Source: Deinococcus arboris (GTDB lineage: Bacteria > Deinococcota > Deinococci > Deinococcales > Deinococcaceae). Taken from it: DNA of 48,548 bases. The DNA lies in assembly GCF_009755355.1 (NCBI RefSeq), contig NZ_WQLB01000035.1, forward strand, positions 1-48,548, read 5' to 3'. Shown here piece after piece: positions 48,490-48,548 of the stretch. Numbering within the stretch: position 1 is the first letter of the stretch; each line of letters begins with the position of its first letter. The position numbers were made by a program, and so were the translations under genes. The notes below the pieces were generated by a model that was not told where the DNA came from, did no database searches, and worked only from the letters and a program-made list of their open reading frames with translations.

Positions 48490-48548
48490 TGATAAGAAAA
48501 GAATAGCGCGATATGCAGGTCTCGTCAAGGTTAAAGACATGGGGGTCA

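Overview
The window looks like a piece of a Deinococcus main chromosome around the replication origin. Evidence: GC-rich coding sequence with high GC at third codon positions, frequent GTG/TTG starts, several start codons lying only about 7 bases behind a -10 box (leaderless transcripts, common in this genus), a bacillithiol-type reductase, and the block mnmG-rsmG-parA-parB together with dnaA-oriC-dnaN. The species cannot be named from sequence alone. I see no prophage, insertion sequence, CRISPR array, rRNA or tRNA gene.

Layout. 1-5 kb: two small secreted proteins, a secreted TPR protein, and the def-fmt pair (N-formyl-methionine cycle) with a LURP-one-like protein. 5-6 kb: an endonuclease III behind a 58-residue disordered acidic protein. 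6-13 kb: a lipoprotein plus a phospholipase C-like/B-lectin secreted protein, divergent from a large MalT/SARP-type ATPase regulator, then a second lipoprotein. 13-17 kb: class II fumarase divergent from an AraC-type regulator, a degraded stretch, and a tandem-repeat Ser/Asn/Gly secreted protein. 17-21 kb: an MFS transporter, the dTMP cluster thyA-dCMP deaminase-folA, and a YpdA-type reductase. 21-28 kb: a VanW protein facing the operon mnmG-(LAGLIDADG-like ORF)-rsmG-parA-parB, with two parS-like repeats between mnmG and the LAGLIDADG ORF. 28-34 kb: a class V aminotransferase and a branched-chain-type 2-oxoacid dehydrogenase operon (E1 alpha, E1 beta, small membrane protein, E2). 34-39 kb: a two-component system, dprA, a DUF7009-like protein and an SDR epimerase. 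39-45 kb: dnaA, oriC, dnaN, eno, pyk. 45-48.5 kb: a second DnaA-box cluster, tyrS with a putative tyrosine attenuator, a MOSC protein, a YqhA-like protein and TrmK.

The most interesting signals are regulatory. (1) Upstream of tyrS an 18-codon reading frame, itself probably leaderless, carries two adjacent Tyr codons; a mutually exclusive antiterminator/terminator pair follows and ends in five T bases only 15 bases before the tyrS start. This has the form of ribosome-mediated attenuation. (2) Between pyk and tyrS a 16-bp perfect inverted repeat holds a perfect DnaA box in each arm and is followed by four near-boxes, about 4 kb from oriC. (3) Two nearly identical 32-base parS-like repeats sit in the parAB operon; one encodes the last residues of MnmG and the other contains the ribosome binding site of the LAGLIDADG ORF. 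(4) dnaA probably starts at ATC, as reported for Deinococcus. (5) oriC carries ten perfect DnaA boxes and a textbook DnaA-box/GC/DnaA-trio unwinding element.
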